A stretch of DNA of 64,000 nt from Rhizaria sp. SCN 62-66 (lineage: Eukaryota > Rhizaria, unplaced), in NCBI GenBank assembly GCA_001724265.1, contig MEDY01000285.1, forward strand, positions 1-64,000, given 5' to 3'. Of the stretch, positions 1-12,900 are shown one piece after another; position 1 is the stretch's first letter, and every line of letters begins with the position of its first letter. The notes under the pieces were generated by a model. The model ran no database searches, had not been told where the DNA came from, and was given only the letters and a program-made list of their open reading frames with translations. The position numbers and the translations under genes were made by a program.

Positions 1-72
1 ACCGCGTGCTGTTCGCGCGCCACAAGAAGTGGCGCATCCGGGAAGGGCGCGAGCGGCAAGATCGCCTCTGTG

Positions 73-522
73 TCAAACAGCTTCCTTCCCTCGGCGCGCA
101 CCCTAATAACCCTAATAACCCTAATAACTGGACCAGGTCACGAACGGCAGCGACGCCGCGGTTCGCCCCGGAGGAACAAAGCACTGGTGCAGCAGGCGTC
201 CCAGCGCGTTTTTCATCGCAGCGCGCACATGCGCGGCGTTGGCGGGGAGCCGCTCGTCGTCTAACCGGACGGCTATACGCCGGTTCGAACATCGAGGCGT
301 GTCTGCGTTGCTGAGCCACATGTTCATCTCGAGCGCTGACGCCGTGTGCTCGTGTCCCACACCTCCATGGGCGCGCGCAAGAATGCGTTCGTGCGCCTCG
401 GCTTGCAGGGCAATGAGTTCGGCCGCTGATGGCGGGCTAGTGGCGCGGACAGGGGCGGGGAAGGGCGCGTTTGAGACGACGCGGGTAGCCGCTGGCTTCA
501 AGAGTGCACGCAATGTGCGCAT
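73..522 (-). CDS. Small protein, unknown function, possible mitochondrial presequence; three in-frame TAG
   Basis: The frame opens with ATG at 522 and, if TAG is read as sense, closes at TGA (75-73) after 149 residues. The first 25 residues are rich in Arg, Ala and Leu with almost no acidic residues, which fits a mitochondrial presequence. The middle looks like ordinary folded protein (for example RLDDERLPANAAHVRAAMKN). With the standard code the protein would stop at 123-121. Reading on gives a Tyr-X-Gly triplet repeat encoded by three copies of a 9-base unit, then a short basic tail. I recognise no family. Another minus-strand frame (MQSSAWKPEFDAHIACTL...) starts nearby but stops soon. Bases 1-72 are also GC-rich and may belong to a neighbouring gene. 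Confidence 0.4.
101..127. repeat. Three tandem copies of CCCTAATAA (telomere-like 9-mer)
   Basis: The unit CCCTAATAA occurs three times in a row. Its complement TTATTAGGG resembles the telomere repeat TTAGGG but is 9 bases long. It sits inside an open minus-strand frame, where it reads Tyr-TAG-Gly three times. Because the unit is a multiple of three and the flanks are GC-rich coding-like DNA, I favour an in-frame coding microsatellite over a telomere. Confidence 0.8.
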
Positions 523-1377
523 CAAACTCGGGCTTCCAGGCGGAGGACTGCATGAGGGACTCCCATGTCAACGACTCTAATAAGAGTAACAACAGTAGTA
601 CAGGGTAGAAGCGAGCTTCTACCCGATACTACTCAACGATGAGGATGACAACAACGACGATTCAGCGATGGCGCCATCTGTGTGAGCACTCTCGGGAGGA
701 GCGACGTTGGCGAGAGAGCCTTGGTTCTGGAAACTGACAGATTCGAATTCAAACAAAGAACGTGCGTCACGCTTAGTATATTAGATAACTATATAAAAGC
801 TGCATTGCGGTAAAAAGAAAACACACTGTGCAGTAGGGCGCGTGAAGATGTGAGGTTTAGTCTAACATGGGCCCTGTGAGCAATATTGCAATGCCGCAGG
901 GGATCCGTACCGTCGTTAAACATGCCGGGCATCGATTTTCTTTGTTGTCAAGTAGAGATTCACACAAAGATTCACCGTTTCAATACGTTTTGTAGCATTA
1001 AGCGACATGTTTCACGTCTAAATCGACGTCTAAACAGTGGGCTGCTGGGGCTTGGTGAGAGTCTGCGAGTCGGAGATAGAGACGAAGGTTGAAGATGGCA
1101 CATGAGGTTTATTGTCATATGAATGCTATGAAATATTTTGAAAGGCAAATCATCGCACGATAAATGCGTTACAGCTTCATAGACGATCAATGCATGAAGT
1201 TATATGTGTTTTTGTAAGGCAGTTTAGGACAACCTCTGTGTCACCACAACGCAATTTCCACATGGTTACCATAGTTACGGGGTTACCAGTTACCATGGTT
1301 GCAAGCGTGAGGAAAGCTCAGACTCTATGATGTCGGACGTGGCCCATAAGAACCGTGGTTTGAGTAAGACGCAAACA
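523..1377. other. Spacer, probable divergent promoter region
   Basis: AT-richer DNA between two divergent genes, with no credible coding frame. A TATA-like stretch (TATATAAAAG) lies near 790-799. A cluster of GTTACC half-sites lies at 1265-1302, about 80-110 bases before the next start codon, and is listed separately. Confidence 0.6.
1265..1302. promoter_or_regulatory. Cluster of GTTACC half-sites, weak RFX X-box resemblance
   Basis: Within 38 bases GTTACC occurs three times (1265, 1282, 1289), two of them as GTTACCAT followed by an imperfect inverted half (1265-1278 and 1289-1302). RFX X-boxes in ciliary gene promoters have the form GTNRCC, spacer, RGYAAC. The left arms fit and the right arms are imperfect. 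The cluster lies just upstream of the membrane protein start at 1378. Confidence 0.25.
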
Positions 1378-3831
1378 ATGAGCTATCACAACGACGACAG
1401 TACGTTTTTTTTTTAATTCGCTCCTCTTAAAGTGTACTTTCATGTTTCTCTTGCGACTTTCAGAGCACCCTCCTGACGCCATTGTGATCTGCTTGTGGAC
1501 ATCTTCTTTTGCTCTGCTGTAGATGACCTAGGAACTGATGACGAGAACCAGATGCCGGCCAAGGGTTACGACTCATATGATTTCTACGGCGGACGCGACG
1601 GCGCGCCACCAGGCGGGGTTGACGCCTCGCGCGCCTCGTCCTCATCCAAGTCGACGTCGAACATCGCCTCCTTCCTGAAGGCCATGCTGCCCCAAGACCA
1701 CCCCACCGCGCACACGCTGCACGGCTTCGAGCCTGACCTCCCCGACACGATGCTGGTACCCACCGCCTTTGTCGCGCGCGGCCACACTTGGATCTCTAAA
1801 GGGTTTTCCTCGCTGTGGTCGTTCCCCGTCACCGTCCGGATCTGGGTTGTCCTGCTCTTCGTGATGCTCTTCGTCAACGCAGGCATCGTCTCCGTCATTG
1901 CGGACAGGATTTCTTCTGGGTACGACTCCAACGAACGCGTTGCAATGATTTATTTTAACACGGTTGTATATTTTTTACATGAATGTCGTTTATTTCGCGT
2001 CGCCACTAAGATTCTGCTTCATCTTTCCTTGCTGATCGCATTGCTTTCTCTCGCTCTCGCTTTCCGTGTTGTCACAACTCACCTCCGACGCAGCACCGGC
2101 GGCCTTGCTGTTCCGATGCCGCTGGCTGTACCGCTTGTGGCCCCGCACTCATCGACCTCGCCATCATCGGCGTCGACTGCTTCGTCGCTGTCGCTGTCTG
2201 GCGGCTCTGTGGTCGCGGCGGACGCATTCCTGCCCGCGCAGACTAACGCCGCGGGGCCCGGCGACGGCGACGAGGCCTACGCGCGCGCCCTCGCCTTTGC
2301 GCAGTTGCAGGGCGCGGGCCGCGAGGAAGACATCTTCGCGGACTGGCCCGCGGTGCAGCGGGTGGTGCTGCGGCAGTCGTCGTTGCTGCACGTCGTCGCC
2401 GCGCTCGCCGTCGTGCTCTCCTTCTGGGTCCTGGTCCCGCCGCTCATCGCGCTCCACTTCCAGACCGAGGCCGCGCCCCGCGCGTTCCTCTCCGCCAGCG
2501 CCGCCGCCGCAACAGCAGCTGCTTCATCGTCGTCAGCTGCCTCTGCGGCGGCGGGCGACGCCGAGACGGACCCGGAGATGGCGGCCGCGCTCGCCGCCGC
2601 CGAGGCCGCCGACGCCGCCGCGGCCGCCAGCGAGGGCGGCGGCTACGGTGGCTACGGCAGCGGCGGCGGCGACGCTGCGACAGGGGGCCGCGTGTTTCAG
2701 CCTGGCGCGGGCTGCTTCGCGGCGGACCCGCACCTGTCAAGCTACGCGTTCGCGCTCAAGACGCTGTGGCAGCGCGCGCTCGTTGTCGGCGCAGCGGCCT
2801 TCCTACCATCGCTTGCGCTCCGCGTTGTCTACATCTTCTGGCTTGCCACGCTTGCCAAGAGCTCCGTCGTGCTCTTCTTCTTCTTCACGGGTCTCTTTTG
2901 CGCTCTCCACGCCTACGTCGAGTACGTGTAGCTCAGCAACGCAAACTGCAGTTGTGCAACGAAATGGAACTCTGTTTCATCAAAATGCAAGATATGGTTA
3001 TTCTCTGTTCTGATCTCGCGAACCATCTTTGTATCTCATCTTTTCCTTGTTGTGCGTTGCCTTCTGCTTTGTTTTGTTTTGCGTTTGTCTTAGACTGCAC
3101 CTGCTGTGGGCGATGCCGTTGTTCGTGGACCACCCGACGTTCAGCGCGTGGACGCTGCTGTCGACGTCCTACACACTCACGCAGCGCGCGCTGCCGGGCG
3201 TTGCGCGCTTCTTCGCCTTCCTTGTCATGATGCTCGTCGCCGGGTTCCTGTTCTTTGGACTCACGATCGCGCTCTCCGCCGCGGTCGCCACCGCCGCGCT
3301 CGCAGTCGCTTACCGGTGCGTCATCGCCTACGCTTTGAGCAGCGGTTTCGATGCTATCATAGTTTCACACGATATCCTGATTTGCATCACGTAGCGCATT
3401 ATTTCTCTCACCTAATCACGCTTTATTCTCTCTTCTCTTCTCATTTCGTCTCCGCTCGCAGCGAGGTGATGGGGGCGCAGACGTGGGCGCAGCCGGGCGC
3501 GTTCGCGTGGATGGGCGCGGCCGAGCCCAGCGTCGTGGACAAGGTCCACGGCACCGGCGCCGCCGACTACGCCGCGCCGCAGTGGGCTACTAAGTCCTCG
3601 GCCTCGGCCACTGCCACGGCAGATCCCGGTTACACCGCGTCGCGCGGCGTTAGAGGTGCGGGCGACTCGGCCAGCGCGGAGTCACCGTACGCGGACACAC
3701 TATCGTCATCGTCGTCTTCGTTGGGGTATGCGCCGTCGGCGTACGGGCGCGCGAGCCGGCTTGACTTTGAGGAGCCGGACATCGACTCGACTGGGCCCAG
3801 CTTCGCGAGTCTCAAGAGCGCGCTCGAGTGA
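1378..3831 (+). CDS. Multi-pass membrane protein, unknown family, five exons
   Basis: Exons inferred at 1378-1399, 1523-1919, 2094-2921, 3094-3315 and 3462-3831; they join in frame to 612 residues ending in TGA. The first exon is only 22 bases and ends at a GTACGT donor. The product has an acidic cytosolic-looking N-terminus, then at least five hydrophobic segments: near VRIWVVLLFVMLFVNAGIV, LLHVVAALAVVLSFWVLVPP, a pair around SLALRVVYIFWLATLAKSSV with LFFFFTGLFCALHA, and a last segment with FFAFLVMMLVAGFLFFGLTI. Low-complexity Ala, Ser and Gly stretches separate them, and a Ser-rich soluble tail ends the protein. I recognise no family. The intron at 1920-2093 is a multiple of three without a stop, so retention cannot be excluded from frame alone; its AT-richness argues for splicing. 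Confidence 0.75.
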
Positions 3832-3994
3832 GGTGAGCAATTATGTTAACTGGTGGAACGTTAAATTGTATAGTAGGGCCAAATTGGCAAGGTGCTGAAT
3901 CACTTGTACTTTATATATATAACTACTAAAAACGTACTACTTATTCCCAAAACAATAAATCTCTAAATTACACATCTGTGAACTAAAGTAACTG

Positions 3995-6900
3995 TTACTT
4001 GTGTTTGCTTCCTACCTGCGACTTCTGTTGCTGCGACGGCGAGCGGAGCGCTCCGGGGCCTAGCGAGGCTGAGCGCAGCCCCGCGGTCAGAAAGGGCGTC
4101 TTGACGCGCACGCCGTCCGCTGCCGCTGTCGCTGGCAACAGTGACGACGACGTCGCCGCGGCCGCGGTCGTGGCAGTGGGGCGGCTAGGCGGCCGCGCCG
4201 TGCTGCTGTTGCTGTTGCTGTTCACGCGCAGAGTGCCGCGCTGTGGCTGCGCCGCGTTCCCCGCCGTGGCGGCGTGCAGCTGCGACGCCGGCATTGTCGC
4301 CGACATCCGCTGTTGCGCGGCAGAGGTCGAAGAAGACGCACTGGCTCCGGCGACCGGCGTGGCGTCGCGGGAGACGGGCGTGGAGCAGCGGGGGACCGGC
4401 TCGTTGCTGGCAGGCTGCGGACTGGCGCTGCAGAAGTGGTCCGGCTGCGAATGCGACGCGGGGCGCGGCGCGGGGCGCGGCGGCACAGCGCGGGGGCCTG
4501 GCGCTTCCACTGCGGCTGACTTGGGCGCGTCACCGTCTTCGCCGTCCAGTGCACCCGCAGCAGCTCCACTATGGCGCTCTAGGGCACCGCTGCTGCTGTG
4601 CGACAACGTTGGCGCGGTTTCGGACAGAACGCGCTCCAGAGCGGCGGCGTGTGCAAGAGCCACAGCGGGGGCAGTCGTATCGCTGGCCTCGTTGAACTCG
4701 GTCGCAAGAGTGGCTTCGGTGTCGACGACGCTGGCGTGCACCACGTCCGCGGACAGCTCAGTGGCGGCAACGGCGGCGGGCACTGGCGTCGCGGTGCCCA
4801 TGTGGAACACCACCGCGCGCTGCGTTAAGGATCGCTGCGCCAACGCGCGCTGCGCCGGTGTGCGCACGATTTCCTCCTCTTCTTCTTCCTCGTCGCGCGG
4901 CACCGGGATCGCGACCGTGCTGACGTTAGGCGCTCCATTGTGCACGGCGCTAGGCGCAGCGCTAGCCCGACTGAGCTCGGCGTCGGCGGCGGCAGCGGCG
5001 GTGTCGTCATTTGCGTCTGCGACTGACTCGCCCACGCCGCGCTCTGACTGAGTCGGGGCCGCACCAGCGGCCATGGAGGCGGAGCCAGACCGCGAGTGCT
5101 GTGGCGTGACGGTGCGGGACCGCGCACCCGCAGTCATTGTCGCGTCAGAGCCTGCCGTCAGCACAGCGCCCGAGGCCACTGCGCTGGAAGCAGGCGTGGG
5201 GCCGGGCTGCACTGTGGGCGCAGCGGCCGCTCTCAGGCCCACGGCCGCGGCGCGCTGGACCTCCCACAGCCCAGGCTTCTGCTGTTGTTGCACCTGCTGC
5301 ACACTGGGGTCGGCGTTGTCGGGGTTGAGGTCAAGGCTGGCGTTAGCGACTTCACTGGCGTTCTCGAGCGTACGCGCGGAACGCATGCACCCGTGGCCCG
5401 TGAGCAGCAGCATCAGCAGCGCCTCGCGCTCCGCGCGCGTCCACGGGCCCGGGCGCGCCAGCGGGTCCGGCACCCCGCTCGTACCGCCGTGCTGAGTACC
5501 GTCGGCCGCGGCCGGGGCGCGGTCGGCGGGCGCAAAGTAGCGCAGCAGCGCGCGGAAGAGGCGCGCGCGGTGCACGTACTCCGCGACATCAGCCGCGGGG
5601 TCCACGCGCCGCGCCGTGGCGGCCGCGTCCTGCAGCGCGCGCAGCTCCTCCATCCACGACCGCATCATGCGGTAGAAGGCCACGTGCAGCGCCACGGCCT
5701 TGCCCAGCGCGTCACGCGCGCGGACGGTCGCCGTCCACGCCGCGGAGGCCGCGGTGGCGTCGGCCGCGCGCTCCGCCGCCAGCGGCGCCACGAGCGTTCG
5801 CGGGAGGTGCGGGGTGCGCCACGACGGCAGCCGCTGCAGACGCTGCGCCGCGACGTCCTGCGCGCGCGCGGCGGGCACAGTGTCCACGCCCCCCGGCGGC
5901 GGCGCGAGCGCCATGCCGGGCTCCCAGTCGAGCGGCAGCGCGAGGCCGCGCGCCGTCTGCGCCAGCGGGGGCGGCGGCGGCAACGCGGCGCCCGACGCGG
6001 AGGTGACATCGATGGGTCGCCACGCCAGAGCCGCAAGCGCAGGCGCGCCCCACGTCTCGCCGAAGTCCGCGCCCGTCACGGCCGCGGCCGCGAGCCCGAG
6101 GTCGGCGATCGCGGGGAACGCAGTGTAGCCGAAGCGCGCGCTGGTGTTGTGGTGGCGCGGCGCAGAGCTGCTGCCAGCGTCCTGCGAGCTTGACAGGCCA
6201 ACCCCGCTGGTACCGTGATGGACATTGCTAAGACTGTAGCTGACGCTCCTGCTATGGCTGTTGCGGCGGACAAGCCCGCCGCCGCCGCCGCCTTGGGACT
6301 GCTGCGAGGCACGCGCAGCAGCGCCCAGCTTCTCGGGCGACGGCAGCTGCGCGGCGTGCGCGGCGAGCAGCCGGTGCCGCAGCGGCGCAGGCAGTCCGCG
6401 CATGTGCGGCCTCTCCGCCTCGGTCTGCAGTGATGACGGTGACGATGACGAGGACGCAGGCGTCAGCGGTGTGGAGCCCGGAGGCGCGAGCGCGGGCAGC
6501 GCGGGTGGCAGCGTATAGACAGAACCGCCCGCGGCGAGCCCCGCGGCAGCAGCGGCGCGGCCCAGGCGCGCAAGCATCGCGTTCATTTCGCCGTACGCAA
6601 TGTTCCACGTGATCGGGTGCGTCGGTGACTCGAACGCGAGCTGCGTGTGACACGGGAAGCGCGGCAGCAGCGCCGCGGGCGCCGCAAGCGTCGCCAGCGA
6701 CACGGGCTCGCCCGCCGGCGCCGCGGGCTCTGTGGGGAAACAGGCGTCGAACGCGGCGACTTCGAGCGCAAGCGAGTACTCTGCCTCGCCCGCGGCGCCG
6801 CCCTTGCCCGCCTCTGAGATAATCGACAGCGCGCCGTGCGAGGCCGCCGTGTCGGCGCCCGCGCCGCCGCGGCGCAGAAACGCGTCGGCGTGACGGCCCG

Positions 6901-9900
6901 GCAGCACGGCCAGCACGTCACCGTAAGCCATGCGCCGCGGCGCGCCGCCGCCGAAGAGTTTTGCGACGAACCCGACGCGCGCGGATGAGGCGCGACCGGA
7001 GGGGTCCGCGGCCACGGCGGCGTCGGCCTCGGCGGCGCGGCGGCGCGCTTCGGCGGCGTCGGTGGCCGTCTTGGCTGCGCCGGAGCCGTGCTTCTCGTAG
7101 GGCCGCTGGCGCGTGCGCGCCCAGAGCTTGGTGTCGACGTTCCACTCGATCGCGCCGCGGTGCAGGCGCAGCGCTGTGGCGTGCGCGGAGCCGGACCGGC
7201 AGAGCTTGCGCAGCGCGATGTGCGGGTGGCCGTACGCGCCGGCGTAGAGGTCCTCTCGCGCGCCGCACGCGGTGTCAGCAAAGTCGAGCACGTCCATGAG
7301 CGCGAGCAGACGGCGCGAGAGCACGGCGGGCGGCACCCACGTCGGCGGCGGCGGCAGCGACGCAAGGCCCGGACTGGGGATTGCGGCGCCCGCCAGCGCG
7401 TCTTCAGCCGTGAGCCCCAAGCGGCGCAGGAAGGCCGCGTCGACCGGCGCTGTGCCGCCGCCGTGGAACGGGAGCGCGGCGCGCCACAGCGCACTGAGGC
7501 GCAGCGGGACGTGGGTCGAACCAACGACAACGCCGGCGGCGGCGGCAGCGGGCGGTGTGGCGAGCGAGGAGCGCGGCGACGACGCGGCGAAACTCGCTGG
7601 CGAGCCCACCGACGCGGACCCCAGAGGGACCGCGCCGCCGGGCCCGTGGTACGAGGCGTGTGCGAGCGACGGCGTGTGCGCGCGCGAGGGCGCGGTGTGC
7701 GGCGACGCCAGCGACGGCGACTGCGAGCGCGAGTACGTACGCGAGTCGGCGCCAGGTGCGCGGCCGGAGCCAGAGACGGAGCCCGTGGCCGCGCTACCGC
7801 CGTCGCCCAGCTCGGGCCGCGGCAGCTGTGGAAGCGAGTCGCGCCGCCCGCCTGCGCCCGCGCCAGCGCCGCCGGTGTCGACGGCGCCGGGCACGGCGGG
7901 CAAGGCGCTGCGGCGGCCCAGACCCAGCAGAGCGCCGTCCGCGGCGCCCGCGCCCGCGGCGGCGGCGTCTGAGGCCGAGAACGGCTCAGGACTGCCGGGC
8001 CCGGCGCTGACGCTGCCGCTGCGGCTGCGGCCGGTGTACTGCGGCGCGAGAGGCGGCAGTAAAGGCGTAGCGGTGCGGCAGCCCGCGGAGAGCTCGGCCT
8101 CGCGCAGCGTCTGCATCGCGCTAGCTGCGGCGCGCAGCGACGGCGTCTGCGTACGGGACCCGCCCGCGCTGCCGCTGTGGTGGCTGCCGGGCCCGCCGTG
8201 CTGCTGGTCGCCAGCGTCGTCGTCGTTTTCGTCGACATCGCTGCCGTCGGCGCCGTCCTCGGCCCCGGCCTCGTAGTCATCCAGCGCGGCCGCCGCGTCG
8301 CCCAGCGAGGCGTGGCCGCGGGCGGCGCGCCGCAACACGCGCGCGCGGGCTGCCGCGGAGAACGCTGCCGACGAGTGCGGCAGCTCAGGCGAGCCGTCGG
8401 CGCCGCCGCGCGACCGCGCGAAGGCCGCGGCGCGCGCGGCGGGCACGCGGTGGCGCACAACGATGCGGCGCAGCGGTGTGCCGTCGACTTCGACGCGGCC
8501 GACGCTCGTGACCGTGCCCGTGACCGTCACCGCGCCGCCGCTGCCGCCGCCGCGCGCGCTGCGCAGCACGACTGCCGCGCCGGGGCACACGCGCGCCTCG
8601 CTGGCGCCGCTGCTGGCAGCGTCGCCGTGCTCGGCAACGTGCGCGTGCGCGTCGGCGTTGGCAAGCGAGAGCGTGAGGAGTCCGTCGTCGGTGCCGTCGA
8701 CGTCCAGCGGTACCGCGCGCACGGCGAGCAGACCCGCCAGCCGAGGCGACAGACGCGACAGCAGCGCCGCCTTGGCCGGATCCATCGCGCCTGCGCCCGC
8801 GGCCTCCGCGTCTGCCTCGGCCTCCGCGTCCGTCACCGAGTGCGCCGAGGCGGAAAACACGCCAGCGCCAGCACGGGGGTCAAGTGAAGCCGAGAGCGCG
8901 CGGCTGGCGGACAACGCGCGGCCGTACGCCTGCGGGGTGAGGCCCCCCACGGCCACGGCGCCGCCCGCCGCGGCCGTGGGGAATTGCCAGCGCGCGCGGC
9001 CGCGGGAGCGCGGCGACAATAGCACGGGCGTGGCGGATCGGACAGAGCCGCCGCTGCCGCCGTCGACACCGTGGTCCTGGTGAGGCGAGAGCGTGGGATC
9101 GCTGTGCACGGCGCCGTCGGGGCCGTCTGCGTCGCCCTGGAGGATGAGCTCGTAGACAGACTCCTCGACCCACTCCATCGCGTCGTCGCTGCCGTCGCCC
9201 TCACCGCCGGCGCTACTGCCGGGGCCGCCGGTGGCGACGACCGGAGAGCCGGGGCCTCCGTGCGCGGGCGAGAGCACAAAGCCCGACCCGGCGCCGCCGG
9301 TGCCGGCGAGGCTGCGGCTGCCGGCGAACGAGTGCGAGCGCGAGTGGCCCGGCCCCGTTGCAGAGCCGGTGCCGTCGCCGCCGCTGCCCCCGCTGCCGTG
9401 GAGGCCGGGGGAGCGCGGGGGGTACGACTGGCCACCAGAGACGCCGCTCGTGCCAAGCGCGGCCAACGCGGCGGCGGCGGCATCCGTGGCGTCCGCGAAG
9501 GACGCGCCGCGCGGAAGCAGGCGCGGGCTGGGCATGGAGCGCATGGAGCTGCTCAGCGCGGCCGCGGCCGTGGCGGAAGCCGAGGCGGAGAGGCCCAAGA
9601 TCGGCGACTGGCGCGACCCAGTGCGCGGCGGGGAACCGGGAGAGCCCGAGGCAGCGCGGAATGAGGGCTGTCGCGCGAGCAGAGCGGGGGAGCCCTTGGG
9701 CTCAGGGCTGGCCTGCACGGAGGGCGCGCGGCGGCGGCGCTGCGTGCGCGTGCGGCGGATCTTGTGGATGCCGCGCGGCGCATCGACCTTCTTCTAGACA
9801 AACAAAGTATACAACGGAGAATAAAGACGTGTGAGCAAGACTGAACCGAAAATAAAGCAAATATTCCAATTAGTGGTATGGCAGCTGATGATGTTGTCGT

Positions 9901-12900
9901 GACGTACGCCCTTGACTGCGATGACTTCCTGGATGGTCTCAACGCCATTGGCGTCGACCACGACCGATCGGTGCAGTACACGCTCGCCGTTGTGGTCAAA
10001 GTCCCGCGCGCTCGCGCCACCGGCCACTGCAGCTGCGCCCGCGGCGTTGGCGGCCATCGCGGCGGGCCCCGGCGAGACGCACGGTGAGAGGCCGATGGAT
10101 TCTTCGCCATCGACGCGCACTTCCCATGGGACTTCTTCTTCCACGATCTCGACTTCGTAGTCAGCAAGGTCCTGCAATGGGGCGCAAAACAAAAAAAAGA
10201 AGTATGTTGAAGCATCGTGAGGCGACATAATGATAAATAAGCATGACGTATCAAAATACAATTAGAATTAGTTATTTTACGTACCTCGTCGACGGATTTG
10301 ATGTCGTAGTGGCGCACCGAGGCCGAGGGCAGCGAGTCGCGGCGCGCGCGCATCACAGAGTCGCTGTCGCCGCCGTGCCCGAAGTACTGCCCCGAGCCGG
10401 CCATAGCGCCCATCGGCGACCCGTCGGGCGCCCAGCGACGGCCGCCCGCGGTGAGCGTGTCCCCCACACGAACGACGTCGCCCGCACCGCCCGACGATGG
10501 GCTGAAGAGCGCGCCGGGGGCCGCGTTGGAGCCCACCGTGCCGGCGCGGCCGCGCGGCCCCACGGCCGGTGACGGCGGGAGCGCGGAGCCCGCGCGCGGC
10601 AGCGGCGGCGTGCCCAGCGGGCCCATCGGCAGGTCGTGCGAGAACGACGCGCGCGGAGTGATGATGCGCGTGCCCGTGTCGGTGCGCGTGATCGGAAGCG
10701 TCACGGGCACCAGCGGCGGCGACTGCGGCCCGCCCAGCGACGGCGTGCGCTCGCGGCCGCCGTGCGCGGATGGCGGGCGGCCCAGTCCGGCGCCGGAGCC
10801 CAGCGGACTGAACGCGCCGCTGCCGCCTGTTGTTGTCGCAGCCGCACCGGAGGCCGGGCTGCCCGAGACGCCGCGCCCGGCTCCGCCAGCGCCCGCGCCC
10901 GTGCCCGCGCCGCCGCCCGCAGGCATGGTGCCGCTGTGCGTGTGACCGCGGTGACTGTGCTCGTTTCTCGGTTCGTGCTCGTGTTCATGCTCCGGCGAGT
11001 GCACGACGGCGACCTCGAGCGCGCCGCCGTCATCATCGCCGCCGACCGTAAGCACTTGCGCCGTCGACACGCGGCGCCGGGGGTCGTCGCCCGCGCCGCC
11101 ACCGGCCCCACCGGGGACCTGGAGTCCGCCATAGCGACCGTTGCCGCCGCCGCCGCCGGGCCCGGTGATGACCACGCCCGACTGGCCACGGCGCTGAGTA
11201 GGACGGCGGCCCACGCGCACGCGGTGGTCTCTGACATTGGCCGCCGTGATCGCCAGGCCGGCCACGGGAGTCGCAGTCGTCGACTCCTCGCCACCCGGTC
11301 CCGCGCCGGTGCGGCCGAGAGTGCGCGTGCGGGAGAGCGTCGAGGTGGGGCGGTCGAGCACGGAGGCCAGGCCGAGCAGCGCCTGCTCAGGGGTGAGCCG
11401 CCCGTTGCGCGAGCCCAGCCCGCCCGCGGTCGACGGCGTGTCGCGGCCGCCCGATAGCAGCTCGTCGTAGATAATACCGCCACGCAAGCTGCCGCGGCGG
11501 CCGGGTGTCGCGGTGGTCACCCCAGCGCCGCCGCCGCCCTGTGCGCGCACGCTGCTGTTGCGCGCCGCCGCCGCCGCCGCGGCCGCCGCGACGGCCGCGC
11601 GCGATCTGCCGCCCGTGGCGACGGGGTCATCCCCGCCGTACAGCACCGGCGGCGGCGCGTCGAGATCATCCACGCCGTCGGACCAACCGGCGGCGGGCGG
11701 CGGCGGCTGGCCCGTCGGGTCGTAGCCCTGGTCGTACCCGTACCCGGGCTCAAACACGCGCGCGGGGTCAACGCCGGCGTACATGGCGACGTCGAGCGTG
11801 GCGCGCTCGCGGGCGTAGCGCTGGTACGCCGGGTACATGATCACGGGGTAGTTGGGCAAGTACAGCGGGCCCGGCGGCACTTCGCTGCGCACGCGGTGTG
11901 TGTGGGGCTTCGCTCTCGAGCCGACGCTCCCCGCAGCAGCGCCGGCGCGCTTGGAGGCGGGGGAGCCACCTGCAGCGCCGTCAGCAGCAGCAGCAGCAGC
12001 AGCGGAGGTGCGTGACGCGTGCGACAAGTGCGAGGCTGAGGAAGGGACGGGTTGCTCTGAGGCGCGCAGACCGGCGCGCGGGCCGCCCCGAGTTGCAGCT
12101 GCACCGATGCGTGCGGAGCCGCCGCGGCCGGGCGTGTGGTTGTCCGCGGCGGGCGAGGGCGGGCGGTACTGGTAGTGCGATGCATCCCCGTCCGCAGCAC
12201 CAGCGGCATCTTCGTTGTTATTGTAGTGCTCGACGAGAGCGCTGTCGGTCGCGTGGGCATTGGTGGGCGAGAAGGGCAGAGAGCGCCGCGCAGACTCAGT
12301 GTCCGCGTCAGCGCCGCCGCCGCGCGTGCTACCGACGATGGAGCGTCGGTGCGGCGGCGAGAGCGGGACGTACGTGCCCGGGGCGTCGCGCGACGGCGGC
12401 CGCGGCACTCTACTACCGATCCGTGCGGTCGATGCACCGACGGCAGTGCGATCGGGGGAATACACGGGTGCGCTGTAGGCGTCGGCCGCGTCGTGGTCGC
12501 CATCAGGGCCCTCCTGCACTGGGGCCGGGGCGTTCACGGTCTCAGGAGCAAACGGGACAGCAGAGCCGGCGGCGGGAGTCGCGGCGGGCGTGCCCGAAGC
12601 CGCGTCTGCGTCGACCACGGTCGCCGTGCGAGTCGCCGCGGCAGCGGGCGCGGGCGCGTTCACAGCGTTACTCGTCGCAGTGGCAGCGGCGTCGTGAGCT
12701 TCGGCGAGCGAGAGCGCATGGTCCAGAGACAGCAGCTGACCGGGCACCGCCGCTGGCACGTGCGACCGCTGCTGCTGCTGCTGCTGTTGGGCGGCGGAGA
12801 CTTGGTATGACTGCGCGTGCTGGAACGCTGACTGTGGCAGCGGAACACCGGGCGCGGCGCGCACCGGCACCGCCGCCGACTGCATGTGCACTGGCAGACT

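Noticed and set aside
101-127. A true telomere or interstitial telomere array
   Set aside because: Only three copies of a 9-base unit, flanked on both sides by GC-rich coding-like DNA and in frame with an open frame.
886-1190. Small frames in the spacer before 1378
   Set aside because: AT-rich, random-looking composition and mutually overlapping on both strands.
2094-2250. A different reading frame in exon 3 of the first membrane protein giving a hydrophobic stretch
   Set aside because: It ends in TAA within about 50 codons and does not join in frame to the flanking exons, while the chosen frame does.
3999-9834. Very long plus-strand frames opposite the giant gene
   Set aside because: They are GC-rich antisense shadows: Arg/Gly/Ala-heavy text, overlapping one another, without introns joining them into one product.
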